DNA of 37,436 bases from Lachnospiraceae bacterium (GTDB lineage Bacteria; Bacillota; Clostridia; Lachnospirales; Lachnospiraceae), in contig JAFZWW010000052.1 of NCBI GenBank assembly GCA_017617005.1, forward strand, positions 1 through 37,436, written 5' to 3'. Below are positions 25,178 through 32,138 of this stretch, in pieces; position 1 is the stretch's first letter; each line of letters begins with the position of its first letter. Under the pieces are notes generated by a model. That model had not been told where the DNA came from and did no database searches. It saw only the letters and a list, made by a program, of their open reading frames with translations. The translations under genes were made by a program, and so were the position numbers.

Positions 25178-25954
25178 TTATGCACCAACAGCATTTTCAT
25201 TCTCTTCCATATGTCGATATGCTTCGCAAACTTCTTTGGGATTACCTACCATTCTTAGCTCTCCCTTTTCAATCCATACACACTTGGAACAATTATCCAA
25301 AATTGTATTCATACCATGACTGACAATAAGAACCGTGCTTCCGCCATGAATCATTTCTTTAATGCGGGCAAGGCTCTTCTTTCTGAAGAATTCATCGCCT
25401 ACTGAAAGAACTTCGTCGAGGATAAGTATTTCAGCCGCATCGCCTGCGGTGGCAATGGCAAAGCCGAGCCTGGATACCATACCGGATGAGAAGTTCTTGA
25501 CCTTCTCTTCCATGAAATCCTGAAGCTCTGCAAATTCAACTATGTCATTGTAATGTTTATCGAGGAATTCCTTGGAATAGCCGATGATGGAACCGTTCAG
25601 GTACACGTTCTCCCTAGCGGTAAGTTCCATATCAAAACCTGTACCGAGGGTAAGAAGCTGAACTTTCTTCCTGTCGACGATAACCTTGCCGGATGTAGGC
25701 CTGAGTGCACCGGATACGATCTTGAGAAGAGTACTCTTACCGGAACCGTTGGTTCCGATGATACCGACGACTTCACCCTTATATACATCAAAGCTCACAT
25801 GATAGAGTGCAAAGAGCCTTCTGTATTCTATCTTACGCTTTACGGCCTGAATGAGATAATCCTTGAGTCCGGAAGGATTATAAGTCGACAGATGGAATTC
25901 CATCGTGACATCCTTGACCGAGATGACACGTTCTCTTTCATCGGACACGATCAT
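25178..25954 (-). CDS. ABC transporter ATPase, Wzt/TagH type polysaccharide exporter
   Basis: Energises export of a lipid-linked surface polymer with the Wzm-type permease encoded at 27132. 258 aa from the first ATG. Walker A GIIGTNGSGKST (about 64-75), Q-loop region LLTLGTGFDMELTARENVYLNG, signature NFSSGMVSRLGFA (154-166), Walker B ILILDEVLSVGDE (about 175-187) and switch His VSHGMNT (about 211). It lacks the C-terminal glycan-binding domain found on some Wzt proteins. The ATG at 25954 has no convincing Shine-Dalgarno (only GACGGA directly before it). The same frame remains open for 72 codons upstream to a TAG that ends the cohesin-like gene, so the true N-terminus is uncertain (see the separate entry). 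Confidence 0.93.
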   Translation of the reverse strand: MIVSDERERVISVKDVTMEFHLSTYNPSGLKDYLIQAVKRKIEYRRLFALYHVSFDVYKGEVVGIIGTNGSGKSTLLKIVSGALRPTSGKVIVDRKKVQLLTLGTGFDMELTARENVYLNGSIIGYSKEFLDKHYNDIVEFAELQDFMEEKVKNFSSGMVSRLGFAIATAGDAAEILILDEVLSVGDEFFRKKSLARIKEMIHGGSTVLIVSHGMNTILDNCSKCVWIEKGELRMVGNPKEVCEAYRHMEENENAVGA

Positions 25955-26173
25955 TCCGTCTACATCAACAAACTGGATATCATCTTCAGCATACGTATCG
26001 GATATGGGAGTGTAATCAAGATCCGACTCTTCGGGATCTTCCTCGGTGGAGGCAACCGCTTCAGATTCATTCTCCTCAGCCTGAACATTTTCATAATACT
26101 CGTCAGGCTTTTCATACAGCCCGTCTTCCTCAGGAATGATCTCATCCTCTTCGGGAAGGTCATAGATATACTA
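25955..26173 (-). other. In-frame acidic 72-codon stretch between TAG and the ABC ATPase
   Basis: Reading the minus strand from the TAG at 26173-26171, the frame stays open for 72 codons and runs directly into the ATPase ATG at 25954. The encoded stretch is very acidic: YIYDLPEEDEIIPEEDG, then YEKPDEYYENVQAEENESEA, then EDPEESDLDYTPISDTYAED. It contains no ATG, GTG or TTG in frame, so it could only be translated by read-through or as a relic of a longer gene. A competing frame with ATG at about 26161 and a ribosome-site-like GGAGG encodes a very basic, Arg/Met-rich peptide ending at 25960, and looks non-coding. Confidence 0.65.
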
Positions 26174-27112
26174 GTCCTCCGAACGGGGATTCTCGAGCTC
26201 ATCGATATACTGACGTGCTTCCATCTTGCGTGCCTTGAACTCATCCCTTGAAAGCCAGAGAAGCAGAATAAGGGATATCGCAGAGATAACAAGAATGATC
26301 GCAAGCAGGAAGGAGTAATCGGATTTAACCGGTTCGTTATTTTCTCCCGGATTAAAAACATCAGGATTTGCTTCCACTATGCTTGACGGTTCTACCTGAA
26401 CGGTCTCTATAGTCTCAGGAACATGAACCGTCTCAGGGACATACTCCGGCTGGGGTGCTACAGTTTCCGCCTCTTCCGGTATTTCTTCTGTTACGGTTAA
26501 TTCTTCATCTTCCGTTTCATCTGTGACGGTGTCCTGCTCTTCTTCCAGTACAGGCTCGGGCTTTGTCTCTTCCTTTTCGGGTGCAGGTGCCGCAGCAGCC
26601 TGAATGGTTATGGGAGCGGAAGCATCTCTTGTTATGTTGCATTCCGTGGGAGGTGCCGCAGGTACAACAGTTCCATCTTCGAGGATCACATCGGGGAATG
26701 CATATGTATATGCATAATTGGCGACAGCATAGATAGATGTATAGCATGCAGTCTTTGCCCGGAACTTGAGAAGGAACTTTCTTGAATTTGCACCGTTGCC
26801 GACTTCATCAATTATAAAAACAAGTCCGTTAGCGGCATCATATCCGGAACCGCCCTCGACATATTCAAGGCAGTTGGGATCGTAGCCGACTGTCATACTG
26901 CATGCTCCGACTCCGTCTATGCATTTGACATATACGCCTACTTTGAACTCTTTTCCTTCAACAACCTCATATGAAGTAGAACCAAATGCGGCATATGCAT
27001 CGGCAGCAGATACTCTGTCCGCAGGAATGAGCACGCCAAGAACAGCCGTGATCATCATTATCACAGCCATCACCGGACGACATATTCTCTTTCTCAATGC
27101 ATATCTTTTCAA
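26171..27112 (-). CDS. Cohesin-like extracellular domain on a single-pass membrane protein
   Basis: 313 aa. Signal peptide (about 1-36, ending VSA-AD). Residues about 40-165 look like a cohesin-type beta-sandwich: YEVVEGKEFKVGVYVKCIDG, CSMTVGYDPNCLEYVEG, ANGLVFIIDEVG, RKFLLKFRAKTACYTSI. A Glu/Pro/Thr-rich linker (about 170-262) leads to a transmembrane helix (about 266-287, FLLAIILVISAISLILLLWL) and a short cytoplasmic tail ending NPRSED before TAG. The start is TTG at 27112, with AGGA 7 nt upstream. It lies 19 nt after the permease and in the same frame as the ATPase gene. It may capture polymer or proteins as they emerge from the exporter (inference). Cohesin identity is from pattern only. 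Confidence 0.75.
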   Translation of the reverse strand: MKRYALRKRICRPVMAVIMMITAVLGVLIPADRVSAADAYAAFGSTSYEVVEGKEFKVGVYVKCIDGVGACSMTVGYDPNCLEYVEGGSGYDAANGLVFIIDEVGNGANSRKFLLKFRAKTACYTSIYAVANYAYTYAFPDVILEDGTVVPAAPPTECNITRDASAPITIQAAAAPAPEKEETKPEPVLEEEQDTVTDETEDEELTVTEEIPEEAETVAPQPEYVPETVHVPETIETVQVEPSSIVEANPDVFNPGENNEPVKSDYSFLLAIILVISAISLILLLWLSRDEFKARKMEARQYIDELENPRSED

Positions 27113-27131
27113 GCTTATTTCCTGCGACAGA

Positions 27132-27908
27132 CTAAATTGTCTGCATTATCTTATTCTCTTTAGATTTGAAAACTATCATTCCGAACAGCAGGCTTCCTAT
27201 GCACCATATGACAAGTCTTATCCAGACCCAGCCCTCAGGGAAATGTCCGTACATCACACATTCTCTTGCAAACAGTATCTGCAGATAGACGGGATTCCAA
27301 TTGATCACAAGCTGCATTGCTTCGGGCAGGCTGTCCACGGGATAAAAGATTGCGGACAGGTACATGAGCAGTGTCAGGAATATTCCGTACAGGTGCTTGA
27401 TGTCAGCGAAGAAAACATAAAGCGTCGCAAGGAAATATCCGATCCCGATTGAAAAAAACAGTGCAAAGACAATGCATATCGGAAAAAGCAGCATTGTAAA
27501 GCTCGGTTTTATCCTGAAGATCAAAAGCATCAGCACAAAAGCAATGCATGTATATCCGAAATTCACCAGAGATGTATAAACTCTTGAAAGGATAAATGTA
27601 TGCTTGGGAAGCTTTGCTTTTATAAGCAGGGTCTTATTGTCCACAAGAGCCGTCATTGCAGCATTTGTTGCACCACTGAACAGCCCCCATAATGTCTGGC
27701 CTGTGAGAAAGTAGATCGGGAAGTTCTCGATCTTTCTCTTGAACATCGTCGAGAATATAAGTGAAATGACAACCATCATAAGAAGCGGATTGAGCACGCT
27801 CCAGATGATTCCGAGCGAACTTCTCGCATACTTCCTTTTTATCTCACGGGATGTCAGTTCCCTTATAACGAACACATATTGTAATATGTCGCTGAATTTA
27901 CCCTTCAC
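27132..27908 (-). CDS. ABC-2 type permease, Wzm/TagG family
   Basis: Membrane half of a polysaccharide exporter. About 258 aa with six hydrophobic segments. The family opening is RELTSREIKRKYARSSLGIIWSVLNPLLMM, and LMYLSAIFYPVDSLPEAMQLVINWNPVYLQI is the typical C-terminal loop. Two GTG starts are possible. The one at 27908 overlaps the previous stop as GTGA and gives a typical family N-terminus. One at 27968 would add 20 residues and overlap the upstream gene by 64 nt with no clear ribosome site. The stop is TAG. Its partner ATPase is encoded two genes downstream, with the cohesin-like gene placed between them. Confidence 0.9.
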   Translation of the reverse strand: MKGKFSDILQYVFVIRELTSREIKRKYARSSLGIIWSVLNPLLMMVVISLIFSTMFKRKIENFPIYFLTGQTLWGLFSGATNAAMTALVDNKTLLIKAKLPKHTFILSRVYTSLVNFGYTCIAFVLMLLIFRIKPSFTMLLFPICIVFALFFSIGIGYFLATLYVFFADIKHLYGIFLTLLMYLSAIFYPVDSLPEAMQLVINWNPVYLQILFARECVMYGHFPEGWVWIRLVIWCIGSLLFGMIVFKSKENKIMQTI

Positions 27909-29302
27909 GCTCTGAACGTCTTCCTTAACTCTGTAACTGTTTTGGAGGCTCTCTCCGAAAACAGGCACATTTTTCTTTTAAATCCGGTGCAGGAATTTGT
28001 AATGCTTCCTTCGGGCCATCCGCTCTTTGGAATATCTCCCGCCTTCATTCCGCTCTTGATGAACATCTTTCTGATGAATGCATTCTTTTTCAGATCATCA
28101 TCCGACCACTTTCCCGCGAGCGAATAATCCGCATCCGCAATGACATCATCATTGAAGAGCATCTTTCCGAAGGCACTGCTCTCCTCAGGCGTCGGTTCGC
28201 TCATAAGTGGTTTCAGGAGTTCCTCGCAGATCCAAACAAGATCGTGGTCATGAATATTTTCCGGATCATCCTTTATTCCCTTAGCAAGGATCTCCGAGAA
28301 TTTCCGCATATATCCGGAGCATCTGAGGATATAATCCTTATTCGGATTACCCTCGGGCTTTGTCACGGGAATGACCTTACCGTCCGAATATTCATATCCG
28401 TATGTCATTGATTCCGGCGAGGAACATACAGTTTCAAAAAGGCAGACACTGAAGCGGTTCTTGCGTCCGATGTTCATCACACCCGCTCCGGGAGAAAAAT
28501 AGAAACTGTTGTAGCTTTCCTCGGATACCCCTTTCGGAAGCGAATATAATCCGAAATAATACCCTTCAAGCTTTTCTCCCGCACCTGTAAGTTTATTAAG
28601 GCTCTTTTGAACCGTCCCTATCCATCCGCTGTCAACGATCGCGGTCTTTGTTTTCTTCAGGCTTTCTTTATCAAGGCCTTCCTGTTTCAGATAATCAAGA
28701 GCAGGTTCAAGCTTATCCTTGGCATGCTTCGAAACAACCTCAAAGAATTCCCTGTTGTTAAGCAGCCTTTGCTTTATTTCCCTAATCTGCGAATTATCAA
28801 GCAGATCGTTCTCTCTTCTTTCGTAACCGATCTCTTTCGCAAAATACTTTATCTCTTCATCCGAAAGCGATGCTCTTTTCATCATCCTCGAAAAAGAAAT
28901 ATCAAGTGCGCCGAGGCATATGGTATCAAGGCAGTCATCGGGACTCAGTGCATATTCCGCGGCACGGAGCGAATATCTCGAAACATGTATATACGAAACT
29001 TCCGTCTCAGGTGCGATAACAGGTCCAAGGATCTTCGCTGCTTCGTAGAACAGATACGCATCTCTTGCACAGAAGACCAGTCTCTTAATCCCTCTTTTGC
29101 GGGCATCTGTGAGAACATAGAATACAAACGCCGAGATCACGGGAGCAAATACACTTATGAACAGATGGTCTTCTGCAGGAAAATCATCGTTGCCTTCACA
29201 GGCGCTACGAAGACACTCTTCTGTAGCTTCCGAGAATGCAGGTATCCTGCGTACTGTATTCCGATACTTCGATGATCTGCTCTCCGGCACAGGACTCAGC
29301 AT
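27905..29302 (-). CDS. Conserved polysaccharide-locus protein with COG5610-like C-terminal domain
   Basis: 465 aa, no named function that I recognise. It shows RLVFCARDAYLFYEAAKIL (about 74-92), VSRYSLRAAEYAL (about 107) and TAIVDSGWIGTVQKSLNKL (about 220-238). The same LF.xRD and D.GW.G pattern is seen in the C-terminal half of the HAD protein at 12579-14600, but here no HAD domain precedes it. The ATG at 29302 has GGGAG 7 nt upstream, yet overlaps the GT2 gene by 98 nt, which is unusually long. The GTG permease start overlaps its stop. It is likely to act on the polymer made in this cluster (inference). Confidence 0.7.
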   Translation of the reverse strand: MLSPVPESRSSKYRNTVRRIPAFSEATEECLRSACEGNDDFPAEDHLFISVFAPVISAFVFYVLTDARKRGIKRLVFCARDAYLFYEAAKILGPVIAPETEVSYIHVSRYSLRAAEYALSPDDCLDTICLGALDISFSRMMKRASLSDEEIKYFAKEIGYERRENDLLDNSQIREIKQRLLNNREFFEVVSKHAKDKLEPALDYLKQEGLDKESLKKTKTAIVDSGWIGTVQKSLNKLTGAGEKLEGYYFGLYSLPKGVSEESYNSFYFSPGAGVMNIGRKNRFSVCLFETVCSSPESMTYGYEYSDGKVIPVTKPEGNPNKDYILRCSGYMRKFSEILAKGIKDDPENIHDHDLVWICEELLKPLMSEPTPEESSAFGKMLFNDDVIADADYSLAGKWSDDDLKKNAFIRKMFIKSGMKAGDIPKSGWPEGSITNSCTGFKRKMCLFSERASKTVTELRKTFRA

Positions 29303-30137
29303 TTACGCTCTCCCTCTCTGCTTTCGCTTTCTTTCCTTCACAGCGCTTTACACTTGCGATAATACCCGAAGGAACAATGCATGCGACAATGGGTCTGAGA
29401 ACATATATCCAACCGAAGGGGAAAAGTGTCCCCATCTTCTTATAGCCGTTTGCCCTGACTCTTGCTTCGTTGATGCGGTTCTTCACATTACGTGAACGGT
29501 ATGAATCACTGCATTCAAAATATCTGAAGAGAGGTTCGGGAAGGTTATATCCCTTAAGCCCCTTTTGCATGAGCCTCATAAAGATCTCATAATCTTCGCA
29601 TCTGTATGTTTCATCCTCTTCGAGATAACCCGCGAATGAATCAAATACGGATCTTCTGAACATCACGGAAGGATGAATATAGGGCGAATACTTATAGTAA
29701 TCCTTCTTTTGCGGGATCTCGGGCATCCGCCTGTATCCCCATGCTCCGTTTTCATCAAAGAGCTCAGCACCGGTTCCGCACCAGGCATATTCGGGATTGC
29801 TTTCAAGGAATTCCACCTGCCTTGCGAATCTTTCGGGAAGGCATTCGTCGTCGGCATCCATTCTCGCTATGTATTTTCCCTTTGCGAGCTTTATGCACTC
29901 ATTGAGGGAAAATGCCAGTCCCCTGTTCTCATCACGTCCCGCAAGGATTATCCTCGCATCCTTTTCGGGGAGCTTCTTAAGAGCAAGTGCCGCCTCACCT
30001 TCGGAGCCGTCATCCCAGATGATGAACTCAAAATCCCCGAGGCTCTGGCAGAGCACGGAACGGACTGCCCTCTCAAGGGCTTCTGTATTCCATTGATTGT
30101 AGACTCCCATTATTACGGAGATGAGTGGTCCGTTCAA
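29205..30137 (-). CDS. GT2 family glycosyltransferase
   Basis: 310 aa. GT-A domain with ISVIMGVYNQWNTEALERAV, FIIWDDGSEG, NRGLAFSLNECIKLAKGKYIA and the metal motif RMDADDE (DADD 94-97), then YEIFMRLMQKGL near 190. A hydrophobic patch (about 240-262, LFPFGWIYVLRPIVACIVPSG) may contact the membrane. The start is TTG at 30137, closely preceded by GAGGGGAG. The stop is TAG; the last 30 or so codons overlap the next gene in another frame. It adds a sugar to the growing repeat unit; the specificity cannot be read from sequence. Confidence 0.88.
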   Translation of the reverse strand: MNGPLISVIMGVYNQWNTEALERAVRSVLCQSLGDFEFIIWDDGSEGEAALALKKLPEKDARIILAGRDENRGLAFSLNECIKLAKGKYIARMDADDECLPERFARQVEFLESNPEYAWCGTGAELFDENGAWGYRRMPEIPQKKDYYKYSPYIHPSVMFRRSVFDSFAGYLEEDETYRCEDYEIFMRLMQKGLKGYNLPEPLFRYFECSDSYRSRNVKNRINEARVRANGYKKMGTLFPFGWIYVLRPIVACIVPSGIIASVKRCEGKKAKAERESVNAESCAGEQIIEVSEYSTQDTCILGSYRRVSS

Positions 30138-30157
30138 TTTCTCCCCTCACATATCCC

Positions 30158-31315
30158 CTACCGTTCCGATGTGACGGTAAGGATCGCTTTTTCATAAACA
30201 GGACGCATTATCTTGCTTACTTCCCCGCGTGAAAAATCAAGTGCGGAGCTTCTGCATGCATCCGAAAATCTCTTCAGAAGATCGGGATTGCTCTTAAGCC
30301 TGATGATGGCATCGGCGTATTCGTCCGATTTTCCTGATCTGCAGATAAGTGCGTTTACGCCGTCACGTGCATATTCTCCCGTACCGCGTGTTTCAGATGC
30401 GATAAGGGGAATGCCGCACAGAAGTGCTTCAACAGCCGCAACACCGAAGCCTTCCCTTTTCGACGGAAATGCGAATACATCCGCCGTCTGCAGTATCTCT
30501 TCCATATCGGTCCTGTAACCGATAAGTCTGACTCTTTCTTCAAGACCGTACTTTTTTATCAGGTCATTTAAGTATTCCTCGTTAGGCCCTTTACCACAGA
30601 TTGTGTAGTAAATGTCTTTATCGGGTATCGAAGCTATCGCATCAATTATGACCTTCTGATTCTTGTTATCATTAATCTCTGCCGCAGTGACTATATGAAA
30701 AGCATCTGCGGGAACGCCGATCTCTTTTCTCTTTGATTCTCTGATCTCCGGCATGGGTCTGAACTTTTCACAGTCGACACCGACACCGCCGATCTTGGTA
30801 ACTCCGGCTTTCTGTCTTATATGAAATCGAAGAGCTCTTGTATAGTCTTCGCTGTTTATCGTGATTATGTGGTCGGTCCACCTTGCAAGAAACTTTTCGG
30901 CTGTGTAATACAGCAGCCAGTTTTTGAGCGGTGCACCCTTGTAAAAATGAAATCCGTGTGCGGTATAGATGACATACGGACGTTTCTTCGAAAATCTTGC
31001 AGCAACTCTTGCGGTTACCGCACCCATCGGATTATGGCAATGGATTATATCTATGTTGCCTTCATCTATCAGCTTTTTTAATTCTTTTATCGCATGAAGG
31101 TTTGACTTGACGGATATGGGACTTTTTCTGACTCCGATCTGATGGAGCTCTATGCCCTGCTTTATCAGATCTTCTTTATCGAATACATAAACGGGATTAT
31201 CAAAATTGGACGCATAGCTGACTTTACATCCCAGCTGCTGCGCCAGCATACAATCTCCCGATTCAAACTGCGGCAGAAAGCCGCTTATCGTTGTAACAAA
31301 AAGAAAATTTGTCAT
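30158..31315 (-). CDS. GT4 family glycosyltransferase (EpsD/CapM-like)
   Basis: 385 aa, GT-B fold retaining transferase. N-terminal domain with FLFVTTISGFLPQF and IIHCHNPMGAVTARVAAR (about 90-107). The stretch VIYTAHGFHFYKGAPLKNWL (about 115-134) is characteristic of EpsD-like proteins of exopolysaccharide clusters. The C-terminal domain has the EX7E motif in PSKREGFGVAAVE (E288, E296). It probably uses a UDP-sugar on a lipid-linked acceptor at the cytoplasmic face. A hairpin lies immediately upstream (31323-31365). It is 20 nt before the GT2 gene, in one operon. The stop is TAG. Confidence 0.9.
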   Translation of the reverse strand: MTNFLFVTTISGFLPQFESGDCMLAQQLGCKVSYASNFDNPVYVFDKEDLIKQGIELHQIGVRKSPISVKSNLHAIKELKKLIDEGNIDIIHCHNPMGAVTARVAARFSKKRPYVIYTAHGFHFYKGAPLKNWLLYYTAEKFLARWTDHIITINSEDYTRALRFHIRQKAGVTKIGGVGVDCEKFRPMPEIRESKRKEIGVPADAFHIVTAAEINDNKNQKVIIDAIASIPDKDIYYTICGKGPNEEYLNDLIKKYGLEERVRLIGYRTDMEEILQTADVFAFPSKREGFGVAAVEALLCGIPLIASETRGTGEYARDGVNALICRSGKSDEYADAIIRLKSNPDLLKRFSDACRSSALDFSRGEVSKIMRPVYEKAILTVTSER

Positions 31316-31322
31316 GATGTTA

Positions 31323-31365
31323 AAGCCCTCAGCCTGCAGGGATAACCCCTGCAGACTTAAGGCTT
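31323..31365 (-). other. Two-part hairpin between surface-protein gene and GT operon
   Basis: Inner 8-bp stem CTGCAGGG (31334-31341) with CCCTGCAG (31347-31354), loop ATAAC, and an outer 5-bp AAGCC/GGCTT. No T run follows on the minus strand, so it is not a simple terminator. It sits right before the GT4 ribosome-binding area and may be a partial terminator, RNA stabiliser or processing site that separates a highly expressed surface protein from the glycosyltransferases. Confidence 0.5.
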
Positions 31366-31376
31366 ACATTCAGATA

Positions 31377-32060
31377 TTATGCTCTGCGGTATTTTCTGAA
31401 GCAGATGACTGCTCCGGCCATTGCTGCAAGAACGATGAGTGCCATAAATGAAACGGTAACTCCGGTCTTGGGTGAAGCTGCGGGAGCATTGGTAGAAATC
31501 TTGACTATGGTGATGGGTGAAAGACTTGAAACCTGGAAAGCAACAGAGCCCTGTGCAACAGCTACAGGCTTGATGAGTTCCCAGTTTGATCCGTTATAGT
31601 GAAGGATTGCGATGGTGTCGCCTGCGGCAATCTGTCCGTTGGTCATAACGACGTTGTACATTCCTGCCGCATCCTTGGTTGCGGTAGTGGCATCAACCTC
31701 TACGGTAGAAAGAATGTTGGCAGCGACAACGCTTCCCTGGGTTGTGGCTGCGGTTACAAGCTCGGGACTTCCGAGGAAATAACCGAGAGCGGCAACGTCC
31801 CTGAGAACGGTGTTCTGTACGGCAACAACAGCGGCCTTAGCGGTTGAATCGGATACTGCGGATACCTTGAAGCCTTCGGAAGTAGCTGTGATGATAGCGT
31901 ACTGTGCCGGAGTAGCGGTGTCGGCAACTGCGGTGATGGCAGTCTGGGTTGCTACGGGAGGCTGTGCGGTACCTACAGCGGGGCTTGCCGCAAATACGGT
32001 GATAGCATTGAGCATCATCAGCATTGCAGCGGAAATGATTGCAAGAGCCTTCTTTTTCAT
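31377..32060 (-). CDS. Surface protein with SPKTG sortase signal
   Basis: 227 aa. Signal peptide (about 1-25, ending VFAAS). An Ala/Thr/Val-rich extracellular part (about 26-190) contains a domain with SVAFQVSSLSPITIVKIST, resembling C-terminal modules of other Gram-positive surface proteins. It ends with the sorting signal SPKTG (196-200), a hydrophobic segment (about 203-220) and FRKYRRA. The (S/P)PxTG form matches the specificity reported for Clostridioides difficile sortase B, and a sortase gene lies two genes upstream. GGGAGG is 7 nt before the ATG. No known enzymatic domain is recognised; probably a structural wall protein. Confidence 0.85.
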   Translation of the reverse strand: MKKKALAIISAAMLMMLNAITVFAASPAVGTAQPPVATQTAITAVADTATPAQYAIITATSEGFKVSAVSDSTAKAAVVAVQNTVLRDVAALGYFLGSPELVTAATTQGSVVAANILSTVEVDATTATKDAAGMYNVVMTNGQIAAGDTIAILHYNGSNWELIKPVAVAQGSVAFQVSSLSPITIVKISTNAPAASPKTGVTVSFMALIVLAAMAGAVICFRKYRRA

Positions 32061-32077
32061 TATTTTTCCCTCCTGAA

Positions 32078-32127
32078 AAAAATGTTGAACATTTTTAATT
32101 TATTTTTTTATCCGGAGAAGCCTCCGG
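32078..32127 (-). other. Two small inverted repeats after the LCP gene
   Basis: CCGGAG/CTCCGG (32112-32127, 4-nt loop) starts 12 nt after the LCP stop codon. Then AAAAATGTT/AACATTTTT (32078-32096) precedes the ribosome site of the SPKTG protein. On the minus strand the second is followed by T residues and may act as a weak terminator or attenuator. The strong GGGAGG site begins a few bases later. Confidence 0.35.
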
Positions 32128-32138
32128 TACGACAACTG

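Noticed and set aside
26171-26173. TAG decoded as pyrrolysine
   Set aside because: TAG is the ordinary stop of three other genes in the same operon, and no pyl genes are visible in the window, so reassignment is not supported; simple nonsense mutation or local read-through is more likely.
25553-26251. Plus-strand open frame of 232 codons opposite the ABC ATPase
   Set aside because: Antisense to Walker A and signature motifs of the ATPase and its acidic upstream stretch; no family features.
25960-26361. Alternative minus-strand frame of 133 codons across the TAG region
   Set aside because: It overlaps the linker, transmembrane and tail coding of the cohesin-like gene and encodes an Arg/Met/Pro-rich sequence with no plausible fold. 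A GGAGG before an internal ATG at about 26161 is noted but the product still looks non-coding.
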